This document shows positions 19,589 to 27,936 of a DNA stretch of 47,706 nucleotides, in pieces. The stretch's first letter is position 1. Each line of letters opens with the position of its first letter. The translations under genes and the position numbers were made by a program. A model generated the notes under the pieces. The model was not told the DNA's origin. It saw nothing but the letters and a program-made list of their open reading frames with translations, and did not search any database. The DNA is from Lyngbya sp. HA4199-MV5 (lineage in GTDB: Bacteria; Cyanobacteriota; Cyanobacteriia; Leptolyngbyales; Leptolyngbyaceae), in NCBI GenBank assembly GCA_019359375.1, contig JAHHHL010000047.1, positions 1-47,706 of the forward strand. Direction: 5' to 3'.

Positions 19589-19745
19589 CACTCGTACATC
19601 AGGCTCACGTACTGCCAGAGAAGGGTAGCAGGTTGGGTCGCAAACGCCAAAATTTGAGCGCGGTCTGGTCAAGGTGAGATCAGCCTGGGGTGTGTCGTGC
19701 TTTTGAAGTCGTCGGGCATTCTAAATGAACTTAGAGTGCGGTGAC

Positions 19746-20855
19746 ATGAAAAAACCACAAAGGACTATGCCATTGACACGCAGACGGTTTACGCACTTAA
19801 CAATGTCAGGCGTTGCTTTTTGGATGGCGTTGAGTGTTGATCGCCTACAGGCAATGACACGCCCTGACTTGGGACTTCGAGCAATGGGGTTAAAGCGACC
19901 CTCTAACCTGGGCACTACATTCAGCCAGCTTCAATGTCACTATATGGGGTTGGATTACCAGGAAGCCTTTCGTCAAGTTTGCTCTCTGGGCTTTAACCGC
20001 ATTCGCCTCTGTAGCTACTGGCATGAAATTGAGCCAGCCGAACAGCAGTTCGATTTCACCGCTTTAGACTGGCTACTGGAAGAGAGTCATCGACATGGCA
20101 TTGAGGTGGTGCTCACAGTCGGCATGAAAGCACCGCGCTGGCCCGAGTTTCATTTCCCCGATTGGCTGCGTGCGCGTCTAGATACTACGAACCGGGCAGC
20201 GGTAGATCTAAATCCTGAAATCGCCGATCGCGCTTTGCGGTTCACTCAGGCGGTGGTCAACCATACCCGTGACGCACCAAACCTCAAATACTGGCAGATT
20301 GAAAACGAGCCGTTTACTCGCCTGGATATTACGGCTGGACGCTATCTGAGCTATGAATACGTGCGCCGGGAAGCCGAGCTGGTGCGATCGCTGGCGCTGC
20401 CCCACCAGAAGCTCTTGATGACAACAGCCATTAGCTTACCTGCGGCTGACCTGGCAGAGGACGATCGCGCCTTTCAGGAAAGTATGCAAATGGCAGATAG
20501 CGTGGGCATTAATGTCTACACGAAAGTACCGGCTGGAAATTCAGCCTTTTACCTCCAGCCGCAACCACCCTACTGGCACAAACTTAAGGAGTGGCAAACT
20601 AGCCTGGTCAACAGCAACAAAGAAGATTGGATTGCTGAAGCGCAGGCAGAACCGTGGGAACCCAATCAACTGGTGGCAATGGCAAAGGCAGAATATCCCA
20701 GTTGCACGCCAAAGCGCACCAGTAACCTGGTCAACTCGCTGACCGATTTGGGCTACAACACCGTGATGTTGTGGGGCTGCGAATACTGGTACTGGCAGAA
20801 GAAAAACGATCGCAACCTCTGGTGGTGGACGATGCAGCAAATTGTCTCAGCCTAG
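19746..20855 (+). CDS. exported glycoside hydrolase, (beta/alpha)8 clan GH-A type
   Basis: Probably a periplasmic glycosidase that trims or releases the neighbouring polysaccharide. The N-terminus MKKPQRTMPLTRRRFTHLTM carries a twin-arginine motif (TRRRFT) before a hydrophobic stretch, so Tat export is likely. The barrel shows GFNRIRLCSYWHEIEPAE, the acid/base candidate E188 in QIENEPF and the nucleophile candidate E298 in WIAEAQAEPW, the arrangement of clan GH-A (GH5/39/42-like; the exact family is unresolved). ATG 19746 is chosen; 19725 and 19767 are alternatives. The TAG stop (20853-20855) lies inside the CTAG end of MITE copy B, so the original C-terminus may have been changed. Confidence 0.8.
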   Translation: MKKPQRTMPLTRRRFTHLTMSGVAFWMALSVDRLQAMTRPDLGLRAMGLKRPSNLGTTFSQLQCHYMGLDYQEAFRQVCSLGFNRIRLCSYWHEIEPAEQQFDFTALDWLLEESHRHGIEVVLTVGMKAPRWPEFHFPDWLRARLDTTNRAAVDLNPEIADRALRFTQAVVNHTRDAPNLKYWQIENEPFTRLDITAGRYLSYEYVRREAELVRSLALPHQKLLMTTAISLPAADLAEDDRAFQESMQMADSVGINVYTKVPAGNSAFYLQPQPPYWHKLKEWQTSLVNSNKEDWIAEAQAEPWEPNQLVAMAKAEYPSCTPKRTSNLVNSLTDLGYNTVMLWGCEYWYWQKKNDRNLWWWTMQQIVSA

Positions 20856-20981
20856 GGGCTGTCATCAATTACGACTACACATGGCTTGCTGCCAAGGTTC
20901 CAGCCCCTAGCCTTTGTATTGGGACGGGCGCGACAATGCTAATACCAAAGGTTTCGGAGCTGAATTGATGACGCGCCCTAG
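20852..20981 (-). mobile_element. 130-bp MITE-like element, copy B (inverted)
   Basis: The reverse complement aligns along its whole length with copy A at 15857-15986, both 130 bp, including the interior CGCCCGTCCCAA and GGCTAGGGGCTGGAACC blocks. Here the end CTAGGGGCTGTCATCAATTA lies at 20852-20871. The element supplies the stop codon of the glycoside hydrolase and, with copy A, brackets the three-gene polysaccharide module. Confidence 0.85.
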
Positions 20982-21001
20982 AGCGTCTGCGATCGTTCCG
21001 C

Positions 21002-21044
21002 GTTGATCAGGGAACGGGTTGATCAGGGAACGGGTTGATCAGGG
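21002..21044. repeat. 16-bp tandem repeat, 2.7 copies
   Basis: GTTGATCAGGGAACGG at 21002-21017 and 21018-21033 are identical, followed by a partial third copy to 21044. The TGA stop codon of the minus-strand FecR gene (21039-21041) lies inside the last copy. Confidence 0.9.
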
Positions 21045-22493
21045 CGAGGTAACCACTCCTGGGGTTGTTACCGTCGTTTGGACTCCGACTGCACCCGTCG
21101 TCACGTTTGTGGTTACTTGCGACACAGGTGCTGGACGGGGCGCTGCGCTACTTGCAGGCGTAGCAGGTGTGGCAGGCGTTGCAGGCGTTGCAGGCGTTGC
21201 GGGTGTGGCAGGAGTCGCAGGTGTGGCAGGGGTTGGCGCAGGAGATGTCGTTGGTGGTGATATGGGTGTCGTAGGTGCTGGAGCGGGGGATGGTGTCGGT
21301 GTTACTGGAATGGATGGCTGCACAGGTGTGGTTGGCGTTGGAGCGGGAGATGGGGTTGGTGTCGCTGGAATAGATGGCTGCACAGGTGTTGTAGTGCCTG
21401 GAGTGATCGTTGGTGCGGGTGTCACTGGTGCAGGCGTGACAGGTGCGGGTGTGGTTGTGGGCGGCGGCTGCACAACTGTTCCAGTACCTGGGTTTGGAGC
21501 AGCAGGTGGTGCTGGTACGGGTGGGATCGCTGTCTGAACAGGTGTTGAAACGCTTGGCGTTGTCGGCGGTACCGCAGATGGAGCGGGAGGAATAGAGGGT
21601 GAGGTGTTTGGGCGGGTCTCTGATGGTGATGGCTGGGACGAGTTAATGGTCTGTCGCGCTGTTCCTCGATCGAAGCCAGAAGGAATCGGTGTCGCCGCAC
21701 CTAAAGGATTGGGAGTGACGGCTGCTTGAGCACCAGGAGTGGGCGTGAGGCTAACAAAGGCAGGATTTTCAGCCACCTGACCAGTCATAGGTGCCTGTTC
21801 CTTGACGGCTTGAGAAGTTTCTGCCTGTACCGCAGCAATCCCTGGATCGGCGTTTGGTGTGGCTTTGCTGAGGGGTAAATCTAAATCTTTGACCAGTTCG
21901 CTAGTTTGGTAAAACGTGTTCAGATCGAAGTTATAGATCCGAATAACCTGGTTTTGAATGATGACTGCCATCTGCCCTGCTTTGAGGGTCTGTGCCTGAG
22001 GATTATCGCCATTGGACACCTCAATGCGGCTATTCGTCAGCGCTCCCACGATCGTAGTGTTGGTATCTTCGTTGTAGCGCACAAACAGCGCTGAACCACG
22101 AATCCCTGCTGCCGCATTAGGGGTTCGCACATTCGTCCGTCCTTGCCCAGGCGGAATGAGCAAGAGGGCTGTACCGTTGCCCAGATAGAAGTTACGCGTG
22201 TTGGGGACAAACTGGAACAGTGCCCGTTCACCAATGCGTGCCACAGATTTGTCGTTGAAGCGTAGCTCTGCGAAGGCTTGTCGAGCGGTTGCCAGAGAAT
22301 CTCCAGGGGTCATCGTATCGGCATTGCGAGCAGCACGAGTGACGCGGTTTTTGAAGATGAGCTGGACTTGATTGCGAAGTGCCTGAACAGTGGCTTTGGT
22401 GAGTGGGGTTTCGGCACTGGCTGGCTGCTGTAGAAGCAGATTTCCAGCACTAAACAGACTCAATGTGACGATCAGGAAGAATTTGCGAGACAT
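21039..22493 (-). CDS. exported FecR-domain protein with long Pro/Thr-rich tail
   Basis: A 484-residue periplasmic or surface protein. The signal peptide is clear (MSRKFFLIVTLSLFSAGN, cleavage near PASA-ET, residue ~27). Residues ~60-190 match the FecR periplasmic fold (DSLATARQAFAELRFNDKS, RTPNAAAGIRGSALFVRYNE, TNSRIEVSNG). The rest is low-complexity, with blocks such as TPVQPSIPATPTPSPAP occurring twice and a run of seven PAT-type triplets near the end. FecR domains sense or present signals in the periplasm. A second FecR gene (24786-25691), an outer-membrane barrel gene and a CHASE2 cyclase lie next door on the other strand. The gap 22494-22906 upstream shows no gene and should hold divergent promoters. 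Confidence 0.88.
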   Translation of the reverse strand: MSRKFFLIVTLSLFSAGNLLLQQPASAETPLTKATVQALRNQVQLIFKNRVTRAARNADTMTPGDSLATARQAFAELRFNDKSVARIGERALFQFVPNTRNFYLGNGTALLLIPPGQGRTNVRTPNAAAGIRGSALFVRYNEDTNTTIVGALTNSRIEVSNGDNPQAQTLKAGQMAVIIQNQVIRIYNFDLNTFYQTSELVKDLDLPLSKATPNADPGIAAVQAETSQAVKEQAPMTGQVAENPAFVSLTPTPGAQAAVTPNPLGAATPIPSGFDRGTARQTINSSQPSPSETRPNTSPSIPPAPSAVPPTTPSVSTPVQTAIPPVPAPPAAPNPGTGTVVQPPPTTTPAPVTPAPVTPAPTITPGTTTPVQPSIPATPTPSPAPTPTTPVQPSIPVTPTPSPAPAPTTPISPPTTSPAPTPATPATPATPATPATPATPATPATPASSAAPRPAPVSQVTTNVTTGAVGVQTTVTTPGVVTSP

Positions 22494-22906
22494 AGTGACT
22501 CCAAGCGTTCAAGACCACTCAGCGATCGCACCCTTGCTACGCTGCCTGAAAAGCTGGCTGATCCCATTCCCTGACTTGCACTTCAAAGCCTGTGGCATGT
22601 AGTCTGAACGACTATTTAGTGCCGACAGCTTTAATGCACTTGCGCTCGACATCGATCGCGTCAGGAAGAGTCTCAGGGCAAAGATTTTCAGGATTTAGAC
22701 GAGGTTAGGTGTTTCCTCTTACGTGTATAACCGCACTTTAATTAAAGCAGATATGAAGCCTCTTACTCATAAGCTTACTTTTATCAAATCTAAATGTCAC
22801 CTAAAACGCGAACAATCCCTAATTTGAGCGATGGCATTACATTTGTTTGAGTTGCCTAATGGCATAGGCTAGAAGAGGTAATTTTTCCAAAGCTATCAAA
22901 GCTGTT

Positions 22907-24310
22907 GTGTTCCCTGGCGCAGTTCCTAGCGTTTGCAGTATAAAACTCAGTAGTTCCACGGTTCCTGACTTGCAGACTCGTCACTCATCGATTCACTTTG
23001 GGCTTCATCTACCCCTCCGGTTAAACCTCTGGCAGCAGATTTTGCTTTGGAGCAGCGTCTGGTTTAGCAGCTTCGCCGGGTCTATGCCCAAGACCCTTGC
23101 ACTCCCTAGTGCTGAGGCTGCCTCTCAATCGATCGCACCTCCAATCACCACCACTGTGGCTCCGGCACCTCGCCCGCCAAAGCCGTTGACGACTCCCCAA
23201 CGACAACGCTATCGTGCGGCTGCTCTCTTGCCTCTGCAACCGCTGCAAGCGACGATCGCCCCTACAAAGGCTGACGCTGCTTCATCCAATCCGTTTACAG
23301 ATCCCGCGATCGCCGAGACGATCGCACAGAATGCTGCACCTGCTTCTAGCCAGACTGATCGTTCTAACCAGCCTGACAGCAAGCCTCAGCCTAGTGATGG
23401 CGATCCCGAATTGGGCGTTCTCCGGCTGCAAGCTCCTCCCAGAGCACCCGCTGGAACAGCAGACGACGCGATCGGGCAAGGCGCTACAGACCCACAACAG
23501 GCTCCCTGTGCGTCAGGAGTTCAGCCCGATCCAGAGCTAGGTTGTTTGCCCCTGCAACCGTTGCCGCCACCGCCACCGCCGCGCCAGCCCGCTGTCTTTC
23601 TTCTGGTGCATGTTGACTACTTTCGCAGCAGCAACGTATTCTCAGCGGTCGATCCTGTGGATGACGGGTTAGTCAGACCGGGGTTAACGCTGTTTACAGC
23701 GCCAGCCATCGGACGCAATACTTACTTTGTTGGCTCGATCGATGGCAACTTGATTCGCTACAACACGCAGTCGCAAATTGACTACAACGAGCTGCGGTTT
23801 CGAGCAGGCATTTTTCAGCGGCTGTCGCCCACCATGTTTGGTGAGATTGGCTGGAGCAACCAACAGCTATTTATTGCGGGGAGCAAAATCCCAGGGTTGC
23901 CTGTAGGCACTCGCTTTTTGAATGATCACGCGCTCCGTTTTGAGCTAAGTCGTCGAGATCAACTAAACAAGCGGCTATCGCTGAATACGTTTTACCAGTT
24001 ACGACTGAGTTTTGCTGACCCTGATATCCGATCGCGGTTGCTGAATTCATTCATTGCGTCCTTTAGCTACGACTTCCAGCCCAACCTTCAGGTGGGACTC
24101 GACTATCAGTTTGCGCTGGCAAACTTTACCGCGATTAAACGGGATGATCAGTACCACCAGTTGGCAGCTCGTCTGACCTACACCGCATTTCGGAATACTC
24201 AATTCAACGTCTTTGTGGGCTATAGCTTTGGCAACTCGTCTGATTCTACGATCGACTTCAGTGGTCTGATTCTGGGCGTGAGTATGACAATTAATCTGGG
24301 GCTTTTCTAA
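22907..24310 (+). CDS. outer-membrane beta-barrel protein
   Basis: The 467-residue protein has a hydrophobic N-terminal stretch (LWQQILLWSSVWFSSFAG) that could act as a signal, a Pro/Gln-rich linker to about residue 225, and then alternating amphipathic strands (HVDYFRSSNVFSAVD, YNELRFRAGIFQRLS, QVGLDYQFALANFTA, NVFVGYSFGNS) down to a terminal Phe (SMTINLGLF), the usual outer-membrane assembly signal. No specific porin or TonB family is recognisable. The GTG start at 22907 is the longest frame and has no good SD, so a later start is possible. It lies between two FecR-domain genes. Confidence 0.72.
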   Translation: MFPGAVPSVCSIKLSSSTVPDLQTRHSSIHFGLHLPLRLNLWQQILLWSSVWFSSFAGSMPKTLALPSAEAASQSIAPPITTTVAPAPRPPKPLTTPQRQRYRAAALLPLQPLQATIAPTKADAASSNPFTDPAIAETIAQNAAPASSQTDRSNQPDSKPQPSDGDPELGVLRLQAPPRAPAGTADDAIGQGATDPQQAPCASGVQPDPELGCLPLQPLPPPPPPRQPAVFLLVHVDYFRSSNVFSAVDPVDDGLVRPGLTLFTAPAIGRNTYFVGSIDGNLIRYNTQSQIDYNELRFRAGIFQRLSPTMFGEIGWSNQQLFIAGSKIPGLPVGTRFLNDHALRFELSRRDQLNKRLSLNTFYQLRLSFADPDIRSRLLNSFIASFSYDFQPNLQVGLDYQFALANFTAIKRDDQYHQLAARLTYTAFRNTQFNVFVGYSFGNSSDSTIDFSGLILGVSMTINLGLF

Positions 24311-24357
24311 ATGTCCGCGAGTCTTAAATGCACTTTACAGCGGTTGTCACATGGGTT

Positions 24358-24420
24358 AGCCACAGTGCGAGCATCTTGCTCGCGTCCGTGAGCGAGACGC
24401 TCACACTCTTTGGTGTGGCT
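24358..24420. repeat. palindromic element: outer stem with two perfect inner hairpins
   Basis: Outer arms AGCCACA (24358-24364) and TGTGGCT (24414-24420) enclose GCGAGCA-TCT-TGCTCGC (24367-24383) and GTGAGCG-AGA-CGCTCAC (24388-24404). Each inner hairpin has a perfect 7-bp stem and a 3-nt loop. It lies 48 bases after the barrel gene and may also act as its terminator or mRNA stabiliser. Confidence 0.85.
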
Positions 24421-24645
24421 TATTCAAACGAAAGTTGCCGTAGAAGCCCTCGATCGCAGGCACTTTTCGGCGCTCAACCGTGTCTATCGTGGAAGCCGCT
24501 GTCATGGTTGCCTCACCGTTCTTTAGGGTGCCTTGCTGGAGGACAACCGTTGAAGCTACATAAATTCCACCCAAAACTCTCTGGAATAGCGCTGCATCCC
24601 TGAGTAGAGAGAGGCAGGAGCCGTTTGATTTATGGAGCAATCGCA

Positions 24646-24673
24646 GTAAGGGCGAGCGGCTGTTCGCCCTTAC
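24646..24673. repeat. 10-bp perfect hairpin
   Basis: GTAAGGGCGA (24646-24655) and TCGCCCTTAC (24664-24673) form a perfect stem around an 8-nt loop in the gap before the second FecR gene. There is no T-run, so it is a repeat-type palindrome rather than a terminator. I see no gene in 24421-24785. Confidence 0.75.
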
Positions 24674-24785
24674 GAAATGATTCTCACGCCCAAAATGGGA
24701 TTACTAGCTACGCGCATCTTCGATCATCAGGGGAGTCTACCTTACGTTCACGCAATGGTACTGGTAGTGCTCTGGAGTCACTTTT

Positions 24786-25691
24786 ATGTTGACGATTTCT
24801 CAATGGCTTCCCACCAGCGGTCGGTTGAATCGCCTGCTGCTGTTTTTCTGTGCGTTGTGCCTTGTGCTGGCGACCCGATCGCCGCTCATGGCTCAAACGC
24901 CGTCCATTAACCAAGCCAAAATTACGCAGGTTTTAGACGGCTCTCAAGTGTTTATTCAAAATCGGCAAGCCAGGGTCAACGACGCAGCCAATAAAGGACA
25001 GCGTGTTCGTACAGGAAAAGCCAGGGCACAGTTGACCTTTAACACAGGCGCGATCGGTCGGCTAGCCCACAACTCGGTGTTGACCGTTGGTCAATGTGCG
25101 CGCTTGCGGCAGGGAACGCTTCTTGTGAACGGGGCAATGAATGGCTGTACATCATCCGTTGTGGCAGGCGTGCGCGGCACCACGTATGTGCTGGAAGCAA
25201 CCGAAGCGGGAGAAACAGCCATTAAAGTCCTGGAGGGCGAAGTGATTGTCACCCGCCAGCAGTCTCCTAACAGCGACGAAGACCCCGCTCCTGGCAGCAA
25301 GCAATTCTCGATCCCTTCGATCGTGCCATCACTGCCTATTCCCAGGGCAGAACCAACTCCCACGCCATCATCCGATCCAGCGGAAGGCTCCAGTGCGCCG
25401 ATCGCCACCCCTGCAACACCACCGACTGACCCAAATCAGGTGGTGCTAAAAGGCGGTGAAAAGGTCAGTGTGAGTCCTACAGGCTCAGTAGGATTGGTCG
25501 AAAAGCTGACTCAAAGCGATTTTACCAACTTGCTTCAGGGCAGTCTGTTTAATGGCTTTACCCTGTCGCTGCCTGGAATGGCAAAGATTCAGGCAAGCTT
25601 TCAGCAGTTGTTTCCGGGTGTACCTTTCCCCATTCGGCTACCAAGCGTTTCCATTCCAGGGCTTCCCGTGCCGATTCGCTTGCCCTTTTAG
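24786..25691 (+). CDS. exported FecR-domain protein
   Basis: A 301-residue protein with a signal peptide (LLLFFCALCLVLATRSPLMA, cleavage near residue 36 before QTP). Residues ~40-155 are a FecR domain (AKITQVLDGSQVFIQN, GQRVRTGKARAQLTFNTG, VVAGVRGTTYVLEATEAGE, IKVLEGEVIV). A Pro/Ser-rich linker follows, then a C-terminal stretch ending in repeated short blocks (VPFPIRLPSVSIPGLPVPIR). Two Cys residues (GQCARL and NGCTSS) could form a disulfide. The CHASE2 cyclase starts 200 bases later on the same strand. FecR and CHASE2 genes commonly sit together in cyanobacteria, so a shared sensing role is likely but unproven. Confidence 0.88.
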   Translation: MLTISQWLPTSGRLNRLLLFFCALCLVLATRSPLMAQTPSINQAKITQVLDGSQVFIQNRQARVNDAANKGQRVRTGKARAQLTFNTGAIGRLAHNSVLTVGQCARLRQGTLLVNGAMNGCTSSVVAGVRGTTYVLEATEAGETAIKVLEGEVIVTRQQSPNSDEDPAPGSKQFSIPSIVPSLPIPRAEPTPTPSSDPAEGSSAPIATPATPPTDPNQVVLKGGEKVSVSPTGSVGLVEKLTQSDFTNLLQGSLFNGFTLSLPGMAKIQASFQQLFPGVPFPIRLPSVSIPGLPVPIRLPF

Positions 25692-25701
25692 ACCGTGAGT
25701 A

Positions 25702-25766
25702 CGGCAGAAGGCAGGAGGCAGAGGGCAGAGGGCAGAAGGCAGAGGGCAGAAGGCAGAGGAGGCAGG
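25702..25766. repeat. heptad GGCAGAR short tandem repeat
   Basis: About eight imperfect units of the 7-mer GGCAGAG/GGCAGAA, the kind of short tandemly repeated repetitive sequence known from filamentous cyanobacteria. A second cluster of the same heptad lies at 44233-44270. Confidence 0.8.
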
Positions 25767-25892
25767 GGAAGTGGGAAAAGGATGAATGGCAAATGGTAAA
25801 GGGTAAAACTCTTCACTCTTCTCTGTTCAACTCAAAACTCTCCACTGAAGTACTTCATTTACGGACAAATTGTTGTAGGAGCGAAGGGGTGC

Positions 25893-27833
25893 ATGACCCA
25901 ACCGAACCGTCGATGGCAGGTCAGACCAGCCGCGATCGCGCCGATCTTCATTAGCTTGTTGGCAACGACCAGCACGATCGCTACGGCTGTTAATTTCCAA
26001 CCCCTGTGGCAATTGGAATTACAAACGCAGGCACTCTTTTTTCGGCTGCGAGGACCCGTTGCGCCGTCTCAGCAGGTGGTGATTCTGGCGATCGACGATG
26101 ATTCACTCACGCGAGGGCGCGATTCCAAGGAGTTGAAGTCGCTGGCAGCGATTCAATCCTGGCCCTGGCGGCGGACTGCCTATGCGGAGGCGATCGACAA
26201 GCTGATGGCAGCAGGCGCAAAAGCGGTTGCAGTGGATGTGTTGTGGGATTTACCGAGTGAACGACCCGATGACGATCGCCGCCTTCAGCAGACCTTACAG
26301 AAGTATGCGGGACGGGTGACGCTGGCAGCGTTACACACCTCTTCTCAAAGCAATGGTGGTGGGTTAGATCAGTTGGTCTATCCCGATCCTATGTTTCAAA
26401 TCGAGCCGAAATCGATCGGCTTCATAAACTATCTCACCGAACCCGATGGGCGGTTTCGACGGTTTGCCAGTGCGTACCTCAACCGCATTGATGCCGATTT
26501 ACGGCGATCGCAGCCCACCCTGATGTCGTTCGACGAAGCCAGTGTCCGAGCCTCTAGACTGCCATTCACCCCACCCAGAGGGGATTACATCTTCTTCTAC
26601 GGGGGGCAAAATACGTTCCCAACGGTTTCGTTTTGGCACATGCTGTATCCCAAAAACTGGGCATTGCTCAAGCAGCAGCAGGTGTTCAAAGACAAAATTG
26701 TGCTGATTGGTCCGACCGCTGCCTTTCTCCAGGACATTCACTCCACTCCCTTCGGCGATGTTTCGGGAGTCGAAATTCACGCCAACGCGATCGCCACCCT
26801 GTTAGAGAACCGATCGCTGGCAGAAGTGGTTCCCAATCCACACTGGCAAGGTTTCTATCTTTTTATCGGTATTGCTGGCATTGGGCTTGCCATTAGTCAA
26901 CTTTCTAAACGTGCTACCCAACGCTTCTTTCTGGCGATCGCCCTGGCTGGTCTGTGGTTCCTCATCGGCTATGGCAGCTTTGTCTTCGCAGGCTTGATTC
27001 TCCCTGTTGCCACACCGCTGCTGGCGATCGGTCTTAGCGGATTGTCCTTCTTAGGTACCGGAGCCGTCAGCGATCAGCTTGAAAAACTCCGCCTGCGCCG
27101 CACGCTGGAACGGTATGTAGCAACGCCGATCGTCGAAGAAATTTTGAACCAGCCAGAAGACTTTCAGGCGTTGTTGCAGGGACGCAAGCTCAAAGCTGCC
27201 GTGTTGTTTTGTGATATTCGCGGGTTCACCACGCTGTCGTACAAACTGCCGCCCGAACAGTTGGTTGCGCTGCTCAACATCTATTTGAACGCAATGGTAG
27301 AAGCGGTTGCGGCTGCCAGTGGCACGATCGACAAATTTATTGGCGACGCGGTGATGGCAGAATTCGGCTCTCCTGTTTCCTACGGGGAACAGACCGATGC
27401 GATGAACGCGATTCGTGCGGCGTTAGGGATGCGTCGATCACTTGCTGAGTTGCGATCGCAGTGGCTGCAAGAAGGTAAAACGCTGCTGTATCACGGCATT
27501 GGCATTAGCTATGGCGAAGTGATTGCTGGAAACATTGGTTCGCTGCGACGGTTGGAATATACCGTCATGGGCGATACGGTCAATGTTGCCAGTCGTGTAG
27601 AAGGGCTGACCAAAAACTTCTGGACGGATATTTTAATCACGGACTCGCTGTATCAACTGGTGCAAGACCAGGTTGACGTAGTGTTTGTCGGCGAACATCT
27701 GCTGCGGGGACGGGAAGAAAGCCCCACGAATCTCTACAGCCTGGTGGGGCTAAAAGGAGAACCACCCACGCTCTACCATCAGGTTCACGAGGAACTAAGG
27801 CGTTATTTGGGGTACAAGGAGCCAACGACATAA
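25893..27833 (+). CDS. CHASE2-domain adenylate cyclase (class III)
   Basis: A 646-residue inner-membrane receptor that would make cAMP from ATP in response to a periplasmic signal. One N-terminal membrane segment (IAPIFISLLATTSTIATAV) is followed by a CHASE2 sensor (VVILAIDDDSLTRG through VSGVEIHANAIATLLENRS, to residue ~310) and about three membrane helices to residue ~395. The class III cyclase domain lies at ~430-600. Metal-binding D441 (LFCDIRGFT) and D485 (DKFIGDAVM) are present. Adenine-specific K481 and D561 (YTVMGDTVNVASR) are present, with N564/R568 as transition-state residues, so it should be active and ATP-specific. It follows a FecR-domain gene. Confidence 0.93.
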   Translation: MTQPNRRWQVRPAAIAPIFISLLATTSTIATAVNFQPLWQLELQTQALFFRLRGPVAPSQQVVILAIDDDSLTRGRDSKELKSLAAIQSWPWRRTAYAEAIDKLMAAGAKAVAVDVLWDLPSERPDDDRRLQQTLQKYAGRVTLAALHTSSQSNGGGLDQLVYPDPMFQIEPKSIGFINYLTEPDGRFRRFASAYLNRIDADLRRSQPTLMSFDEASVRASRLPFTPPRGDYIFFYGGQNTFPTVSFWHMLYPKNWALLKQQQVFKDKIVLIGPTAAFLQDIHSTPFGDVSGVEIHANAIATLLENRSLAEVVPNPHWQGFYLFIGIAGIGLAISQLSKRATQRFFLAIALAGLWFLIGYGSFVFAGLILPVATPLLAIGLSGLSFLGTGAVSDQLEKLRLRRTLERYVATPIVEEILNQPEDFQALLQGRKLKAAVLFCDIRGFTTLSYKLPPEQLVALLNIYLNAMVEAVAAASGTIDKFIGDAVMAEFGSPVSYGEQTDAMNAIRAALGMRRSLAELRSQWLQEGKTLLYHGIGISYGEVIAGNIGSLRRLEYTVMGDTVNVASRVEGLTKNFWTDILITDSLYQLVQDQVDVVFVGEHLLRGREESPTNLYSLVGLKGEPPTLYHQVHEELRRYLGYKEPTT

Positions 27834-27845
27834 TGGGTGTGGGGT

Positions 27846-27932
27846 GTAGGATGCGTTAGTGGGGTAGGATGCGTTAGTGCGAACGTAACGCATCAGTCCT
27901 TGAACAGCATGGGTTACGCTTCGCTAACCCAT
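27846..27932. terminator. tandem duplication and two hairpins between convergent genes
   Basis: GTAGGATGCGTTAGTG is repeated at 27846-27861 and 27864-27879. The second copy forms a 9-bp stem, GATGCGTTA (27868-27876) with TAACGCATC (27886-27894). A second hairpin, ATGGGTTA (27909-27916) with TAACCCAT (27925-27932), follows. Lying between convergent genes, they could end transcription from both sides, though neither has a strong T-run. Confidence 0.5.
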
Positions 27933-27936
27933 TCTA

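Noticed and set aside
24328..24910. open frames of 91 and 77 codons before the second FecR gene
   Set aside because: One is made of the palindromic element; the other overlaps the FecR start in another frame.
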